Assembly (NCBI GenBank): GCA_035771165.1
Contig: JAWNZC010000259.1
Location: 37,501 to 101,500 of the forward strand
Direction of reading: 5' to 3'
From: Paragorgia papillata
Taxonomy: Eukaryota; Cnidaria; Anthozoa; Scleralcyonacea; Coralliidae
Length of the DNA: 64,000 bases
The position numbers and the translations under genes were made by a program. Below are positions 51,401 through 60,400 of this stretch, piece by piece. Numbering within the stretch: position 1 is the first letter of the stretch; each line of letters starts with the position of its first letter. Below the pieces are notes generated by a model. That model searched no databases. It saw nothing but the letters and a program-made list of their open reading frames with translations, and was not told the origin of the DNA.

Positions 51401-54400
51401 GCTGCTTGTATTTGTTCTAAGTGTTCAACGAGCTCTTGGCACGTGCCACGTCTTGTTGCCCCCCCCCCTGCCAGATGTATCTGACCCATGCTGTAGCGGG
51501 CTTCCCGGACTCGCTTGCTCCAACAGTGCTTCTCGTCGTTACATTCGCAGTTCTCCATGTGTTGCAGTTTCACCACGAGGTTTTTGGGTTGTAGAAACGC
51601 CATTGGGCAGGGTTCGTGCCTCGAATCCCTTCTCCAGCATAGCTGGAGGGTGTCGTTGGAGAGGGTAATTCTCGGCAACATTGCTACAAGTTAGTTGGGA
51701 GTTTAGGCTTGCCTGGAGCTGCTCTACCTATTAGACCGCTCCCGTCTTGGTGGATCGCCTGTTCCTGTATACTGTTCCTCAGCTCTTAGGGCAAACCCTC
51801 TCCGACGGACCTACACCCTCCAAAGGTCGTAGTTTACAGTACTGTGTCCTTCTTAGGCACACTAGTGTGGGTACAGTAGTTAATGGCGTGGTATCAAGCC
51901 CTATGCCAGACATTGCAGGATTGTTAAATGGATTTATGAAATAAAAATAATTAACATCATGCGATGTGTATGTGTTGTTGTTCCACAGGTCCCTTGGGGG
52001 TTCTTTTTGGGGGTATCAAATCCACTAGCCCCTTGGCTAATTTTAATGAGCGTAGATGCTCAGAGCTCATTCGTGTACCGACTGCCGTATGTGACACTTC
52101 GCTACCACCCACCCTCCCACCCCGTGTAGTAGGCATCCAGGTGGTTGAGCCGTTGCTTTTCCTTGGCTTGGGCTCGCTCAGTCGTGCAAGTAGGTTTTGT
52201 ATTGCTGCTGGTGTCCCTAGTGCCTGCAATCGTTGCGGACATGGTTTTTGTGTTCCTTGCGGTGCTAGGTTGCTTGTGTGCTACTTTGCATCATATTGTT
52301 GCTGGGGGGGGGGGGACTGCTCTTGTGAGAGAGGGAGAGCACGGGTGGCGTGTGCTGTTAGCGCGCTGCCTCTCACCAAAAGTTAAGCCCGGTTAGACGG
52401 GGTTAGTACTTGGATGGGTGACCGCTTGGGAGTGACCCCGTTGCCGGGCTTGGACTCATGTGAGTAGAGTTGTAGTTGATCTCTCCTGTGCTTCGAGGGT
52501 TTTTCGCCGGGTTCTCCGGTTTTCCTCCCTCCATAAAATCAACACCTAACATCTTAGCTGTGATCCGTGGTCTGAACTGTGTCGTTGGCGGCTGCTTGGA
52601 GCGCCTTTGATATGCCTCGATACGGCCACGTTGATCTGCGTCCTTCGCAATTCAGCCACTGGCTGCAAGTAAGGATGATTAGCCCGCAGTCCTTTATCCT
52701 TTATCCTTTATCCTTTAATGTTCATTGCTGTCTTACAGTTGCTGGGTGGTTGCATGTGTGCTACTTTGCTTTCATATTGTGGCGGGGGGACTGCATTTGT
52801 GCTAATGTACCTTGCTGTCATACAGTTGCTACGTGGATGCATGTGCGACTTTGCTGCAATCTTCTTGCTGGTGGGGGACTGCATTTGTGCTAATGTTTCT
52901 TGCTGTCATACAGTTGCTTTGTGGTTCCATGTGCGACTTTTCTGTAATCGTCTTGCTGGTGGGGGACTGCATTTGTGCTGATGTTCCTTGCTGTCATACA
53001 GTTGCGGGGGATCCGCTTTGCGTTAGTGCTATTTACTATCCCACAGTTGCTGAGGCCGTGTTTGTGCTCCTGTACCCTGGGTGACTGCTTTTGTCCTTCG
53101 GTACCTTGGGTGACTGCCTTTGTCCTCCTGTACCCTGGGCGACTGCCTTTGTCCTACGGTACCCTGGGTGACTGCCTTTGTCCTCCTGTACCCTGGGTGA
53201 CTGCTTTTGTCCTTCGGTACCCTGGGTGACTGCCTTTGTCCTCCTGTACCCTGGGTGACTGCCTTTGTCCTACGGTACCCTGGGTGACTGCTTTTGTCCT
53301 ACGGTACCCTGGGTGACTGCCTTTGTCCTCCTGTATCCTGGGTGACTGCCTTTGTCCTACGGTGCCCTGGGTGACTGCCTTTGTCCTCCTGTACCCTGGG
53401 TCTGCCTTTGTCCTACGGTGCCTCGCTGTCGTACTGTTGCTGGGGCTTCTGCGTTGCGCTTAGTTGCTGTCTTCTCCAGTTGCGGCGGGCTCCTTTGTGC
53501 TACTTTGCTATACTACAGTTGCGGGTGACGGTAGATGTGCTTTACTGCTGCCGTACAGTCGTTGGGAACTGTTTTGTGCTTTCTGCTGCCGTACTGTCAC
53601 TGGGGCAGTGTATTGTGCTGCCCTGCCATTGCCCTGTTATGCAGGGGTCTCTTTAATTGCATTGGCGATGTCGTTATGTGGGTCCGTACTGTGCAACACT
53701 GCTTATCGTACAGGCGTTGGGGGCCTGTATTTGTGCTCCCCTGCTGTTGCACTGTCATGTGGGGGGTCCTCACTATGTGCGGGTCCGTACTGTGCAACTT
53801 TGCCATACAGACGTTGGGGGTCTGTATTTCTGCTCCCTGCTGTTGCACAGTCAAGTGGGGGGTCCTCAGTATGTGCGGGTCCGTACTGTGCAACTTTGCC
53901 ATACAGACGTTGGGAGTCTGTATTTGTGCCCCCTGCTGTTGCACAGTCAAGTGGGGGTCCTCAGTATGTGCGGGTCCGTTCTATGCAACTTTGCCATACA
54001 GACGTTGGGGGTCTGTATTTGTGCCCTCTGCTGTTGCACAGTCGTGTGGGGGGTCCTCGGGTCCTCACAGTTCGCTTGTATGTTTCGCGCCAGTACATCT
54101 GGTCTGTTCTCCGGCTACTCCGGGTGATAACTTATGTAGGATGTGTTCTTGGCTACTCCAAGAAAATGTGCAGTAGTGTGCTGTAATTATGTGTAGTGGT
54201 AGCATGTGTCTAGCTGTTGGTAGTTTGTGTTGCCGCACCCGTACATCGGGTCTGTTCCCCGGCTACTCTGGGTGATAATTTAATTTGTAGGGTGTGTTCT
54301 TGGCTACTCTGAGAAAATGTGCCGTAGTGTGCTGTTTTGTGCTGTAATGTGTAGTAGCTTGTGCTTAACAGTACCAGCTTGTCCGGCTTTGGCTTAGTGC

Positions 54401-57400
54401 CGTTGTTTGCTATGTACTTGTCTACCTGCTCCGGAAAGGGCCCGTTTGTTGCTTTTCTTTGCTGCAGACGTGGGCCTTTGCTTCTGGCTTTGCGTACAGG
54501 TTCCATTCATTGATGGTCACCTGGATGTTGCTCGTTCAATTGCAGCTTTCGCCTTTTCTCTGTTGGTTGGCCCCTGGTGGCTTTCTTAGGTCCAGGTCGG
54601 TATGGTAATTTCGGAACCATTGATTATCATTTGGCAAGTTACTTCTCCACTTTATGTGTGACATTAGTTCTGTTAGGAGAGGGTAATTCTCGGCAACATT
54701 GCTACAAGTTACTTGGGAGTTTAGGCTTGCCTGGAGCTGCTCTACCTATAAGACCGCTCCCGTCTTGGTGGATCGCCTGTTCCTGTATACTGTTCCTCAG
54801 CTCTTAGGGCAAACCCTCTCCGACGGAGCTACACCCTCCAAAGGTCGTAGTTTACAGTACTGTGTCCTTGTTAGGCACACTAGTGTGGGTACAGTAGTTA
54901 ATGGCGTGGTATCAAGCCCTATGCCAGACATTGCAGGATTGTTAAAGTAACAATAGAAAGAAATCGTTAATTTCTACTGAAAATTATGGAATAATTAAAT
55001 TCATTTCTTTATTTATTAAGCGAGGATTGATATCAGGAGAACTCCGAATATTGAGACTCTGAAACTATGAAAAGAAACGTACGAATTTAAACCGCTTTTA
55101 TTTTATTTTCTTATTATGTTGCATTATACAGTTGAAACCTTCTCCACTAAAACCAGGATCACTTGTACCGATAAAAAATCCAAATGTATTGTTACAAGTA
55201 GTGTTTGAACGACATGGTTCATGAAGGCACTCGTTAACATTTGAAATATTGTGATAAAGAACACATAATGTAAGCACGCTAAGAATTGACATTTTTAATT
55301 TGGTGTTAGTTTATAGAAATAGACTTATAACGTCGAGGGTGTGATATTTCAAAGTGTTGATACGCAGATACCTGTACAGATCATGCCATCTCCACTAAAG
55401 CCAGCATTACACGTACAGATGTATGATCCAACTGTATTGTTACAACTTGCGTTTGAATCACATGGGTTGCTGAGACATTCATTAATGTCTAAAGTAACAA
55501 TAGAAAGAAATCGTTAATTTCTACTGAAAATTATGGAATAATTAAATTCATTTCTTTATTTATTTATTAAGCGAAGATTGGTATCAGGAGAACTCCGAAT
55601 ATCGAGACTCTGAAACTGTGAAAAGAAACGTATGAATTTAAACCGCTTTTATTTTATTTTATTATTATGTGGCATTATACAGTTAAAACCTTCTCCACTA
55701 TAACCAAGATCACTTGTACCGATAAAAGATCCAACTGTATTGTTACAATTAGTGTTTGTACGACATGGTTCATGAAGGCACTCGTTAACATTTGGAATGT
55801 TATGATAGAGAAAACATAATGTAAGCACGCTAAGAATTTACATTTTTAATTTGGTGTTAGTTTTAAAAAATTTAGGTATAACGTTGAGGGTGTGATATTT
55901 CAAAGTGTTGATGCGCATATACCTGTACAGATCAAGCCATCTCCACTAAAGCCAGCATTACACGTACAGATGTATGATCCAACTGTATTGTTACAACTTG
56001 CGTTTGAATCACATGGGTTGTTGAGACATTCATTAATGTCTAAAGTAACAATAGAAAGAAATCGTTAATTTCTACTGAAAATTATAGAATAATTTATTTA
56101 TTTATTAAGCGATGATTGGTATTAGGAGAACTCCGAATATTGAGACTCTGAAACTGTGAAAAGAAACGTATAAATTTAAACCGCTTTTATTTTATTATTA
56201 TGTTGCATTATACAGTTAAAACCTTCTCCACTAAAACCAGGATCACTTTGTGTTACAGCCGCAAAACTGGGCCATAGCTTTCGGTCCTCGTGGTTTTAGT
56301 TTTGGCGGGAACTTACACCAGGGGGTTTGTGATATTCAGCAGATAGACGTTGCATGGTCTTCATCAAGCGTTTTGTAGTCGTCCCCTTACAGATATTTGT
56401 AAGTATAGTTAAGTTCTTATCTATAGTATTCGGTCTTTTGTCAATTCGTGTCAGATATTTTCTTATTCTAGTGCATTGTATTTATTTGTAGTACCGTTAT
56501 TAAACGTATGAAAACCCAGACCAGACCGTTGAAACTCGAGGCCCCACAGACCAGTTGAACAGTAGTGGGGCTGGCACAGTAAAATATCTCTCCGGGACAA
56601 TAAACCAGTAAAGGGAAGTCGTAGTACCAAGACCATCGAATTTTGCAAAGTCACACATGCACTGTCAACTATTTGGCAGCTGTGTGTTATATTAATTCTC
56701 TTATGGTTTCATCAGCAATAAATACAATCATGTTATTATGCAAAAATAGTAAATTATGCAGTAGATGATTCATATACACTACAGGTAATATTTTATGTAA
56801 TAAAACAATGGAATATCAATTTTTTAATTGCATGTACTAAATTCACCGATTCCTGCCAAGATCAGGCCTCCTATTATTAATCTATTCTGGCTAGCATTCT
56901 ATACAACAGGTAAGAATCACTTTATTTATGCACAGTTTCAATATAACCCATTTCTGTGTGGATTATTTAATTATAGTTTCACTCTGGTAATAAACAGTAA
57001 ACACAAAACATTTTCTTAAGGATAATCAAACTGTTAGCTGCCAACTCTTGTATAAATGCATATTTAATACTAAAACACGTTAGATTTACTGTCAACCAAA
57101 TTAAAATGTCTCACTTTGTTAGCATTCAACAAAGGACATGTTTATGACTTTCAGTAAAATGCAGTGACAGAATGCAGTGAAATGGCAACTAAATTCAAGA
57201 GACAGTGAAGTATTCACGAAAGTTTTATTTTTTATTTTGGCTTTAAAAATATTTCATGCAATCAATGGTCTATTGGTCTAGAATGAGTGAATACTTGCCT
57301 TCTATATTTCAAGTTTTCTGAACTAAAATTTCTCTAAGCGAAGCCAAATTTTCATACATTAAACATTTGAAATATTTTGATAAAGAAAACAATGTAAGCA

Positions 57401-60400
57401 AGATAACAATTTAAATTTTGAATTTGTTTTTAGTTTATAGAAATAGACGTAAAACGTTTAGGATTGATATTTCAAAGGGTTGATTGCGCGAATACCTGTG
57501 CAGTTTATGCCATCACCGCTAAAACCAGCATCACATGTACAGATGTATGATTCAACTGTATTGTTACAAGTTGCTTTTGAATGACATGGATTGTTCTGAC
57601 ACTCATTGATATCTGAAATATCAGAGCAATAAATTAAGATACAATTTAAAATATTAAATATAATATTAATAATAATATAAATTGTTTTAATTCGTGATTT
57701 CTAAATAATATTGTAAAATTCATTAATAAAAAATGAGCGCTTTTCAATCAAATTTCAAAAATATACGTGACATGGAAACCTCTGTAGACTCCATATAACT
57801 ATAGCGCTCTAATATTCTAAGTAGTTACAACCACAACGGTATATAACTCTTCTGATACAACCATTAGTGGTTGTAACTAATATTACAATATATCCTAAAT
57901 GAACCTTATCTTAATTTTTCAGTTTGTGATTCAATCTTTCATTGAACATGGTTGCTACATCTGTATACTCCTCGCAATATACGGATAAATGTCGAGGCAT
58001 TCCTTTAAAGCAGTAATAAATATTTACCTGTACAGTTTATGCCATCGCCACTAAAACCAGCGTCACACGTACAGATAAATGATCCAGCTGTATTATTACA
58101 AAATGCGTTTGGATCACATGTGTTGTTGAGACATTCGTTAATGTCTAAAGTAACATTGGAAACAAAAATTTGTTAATTCCAATGAATTCCAATGAACCCC
58201 CCCCCCATAATAGAATTAATGGTTTTCTTAATTTCTTAAGAAATATTGGTATTGGGAGATCTCTGACTATTGAGTCTCTGAAATTGTAAAATAAACCCTA
58301 TGAATTTAAACAGTTATTTTCTTTTCTCAAGTTGCCTGCACCTGTACAGTTAAAACCTTTTCCACTAAAACCAGGAGCACTTGTACTGATAAAAGATCCA
58401 ACTTTATTGTTACAAGTAACGTTTGAACGACGTGGTTCATGAAGGTACTCGTTAACATTTGAAATATTATGATAAGGAAAACATAATGTAAGCACGATAA
58501 CATTTTTTTTTTTTTAGTTTATAGAAATAGACGTATAACGTTTAGGATTGATATTTCAAAGGGTTGATTGCGCGAATACTTGTGCAGTTTATGCCATCTC
58601 CACTAAAGCCTGTATCACATGTACAGATGTATGATTCAACTGTATTGTTACAAGTTGCGTTTGAATGACATGGATTGTTCTGACACTCGTTGATATCTGA
58701 AATATCAGAGCAATAAAGATACAATTTAAACTTTTAAATATAATATTAATAATAATATAAATTGTTTTAATTCGTGATTTCTAAATTATACTGTAAAATT
58801 CATTAATAATAAATGAGCGCTTTCCAATCAAATTTCAAAAATATACGTGACATGGATACCTCTGTAGACTCCATACAATTAGCGCTTTAATATTCTAAGT
58901 AGTTACAACCGGTATGTATACTCTTCTGATACGACCATTAGTGTTTGTAACTAATATTACTATATATCCTAAAGGAACTTTATCTTAATTTTTCAGTTTG
59001 TCATTGAATATTTTATAGAACACGGTTGCTACACCTGTACACACCACGCAATATACGGATAAATGTCGAGGCATTTTTTTAAAGCACTAATAAATATTTA
59101 CCTGTACAGTTTATGCCATCGCCACTAAAACCAGCGTTACACGTACAGATGAATGATCCTGCTGTATTGTTACATGTTGCGTTTGAATGACATGTATTGT
59201 TTTGACATTCGTTGATATCTGAAATGACAAAAGAATAAAGATACAATTTCGAATTTAATTATAATTATAATTATAATTATAATTATAATTATAATTATAA
59301 TTATAATTATAATTATAATTATAATTATAAATGGTGATTTCTAAATCATATTGTGACGTTTATTAATAATCCATGAACTTTTTCCAATCAAAATTTAAAA
59401 ATATACGTCAAGTGCATACTTCTGTGACTCCATACAATTAGAGCAATAAAAATTCTAATTACAACCACTATAGGCATGTATGCTCTTCTGATACAACCAC
59501 TAGTGTTTGTAACTAAAATTACCAGATCATAAAGGAACTTATTCTCTTTCATTTTTCAGTTCGTGATTGTATATCTTATACAACACGGTTGTTATTTCTG
59601 AATACTCCTGAGAATAAACGGATAAAAGTCGAATCAATATTTTAAAAGATTACTTATAAATGTGCAGTTTATGCCATCTCCACTAAAACCAACATTACAG
59701 GTACACATGAATAATCCAACTGTATGGTTACAATATGCGTTTGAGTCACATGGGTTGCTGAGACATTCATTGATGTCTAAAGTAACATTAGAAAGAAAAC
59801 TTTCTTAATTTCCATTGAAAGTACCAAGAAACATAATTTAATTATTTTATTTCTTAACTTATTAAGCAAGAATTAGTACCAGGAAAACACGGACTATTGA
59901 ATCTTTGAAATTGCCAATACAATTAGCGCTTTAATATTCTTATTAGTTACAACCACAAGGGTATGTATACTCTTCGGATTCAACCATTAGTGTTTGTAAC
60001 TAAAATTACAATATATCCTAAAGGAACTATAATTATCTTAATTTTTCACTTTATCATTGAATATTTCATAGAACACGGTCGCTACACCTGTATACTGGAC
60101 TAAAATGACAAGATCATAATGGAAATTTTTCTCTTTCATTTTTCAGTTCGTGATTGTATCTGTTACACAACACGGTTGTTATTCCCGTTTACTCCACAGA
60201 ATAAACGGATAAAAGTTGAATCAATATTTTAAAAGATTATAACATATATACCTGTACAGTTTATGCCATCTCCACTAAAACCAAAATTACAGGTACAGAT
60301 GAATGATCCAACTGTATTGTTACAATATGCGATTGAGTCACATGGGTTGCTGAGACATTCATTGATGTCTAAAGTAACATTAGAAAGAAAACTTTGTTAA

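Larger units (their letters stand above)
51928..54942. mobile_element. Head-to-tail insertion element, copy 2
   Basis: Same ends as copy 1 and directly abutting it with TAA between. The interior holds a 5S-headed SINE-like unit (52,378), CAGTTGCT-type repeats (52,720-53,030), a 29-base minisatellite (53,066-53,415) and a 96-base minisatellite (53,680-54,060). Right flank TAA then AGTAACAATAG, which is the normal intron sequence of this array. Confidence 0.7.

Noticed and set aside
52378..52452. Functional 5S rRNA gene
   Set aside because: Only the 3' half resembles 5S rRNA, no run of T terminator follows, and the text goes on into a SINE-like body shared with another locus.
53464..54186. 240- and 213-codon ORFs
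   Set aside because: Cysteine-rich look comes from a 96-base minisatellite (divisible by 3) in A-poor DNA with few stops; all three plus frames are open, which argues against coding.
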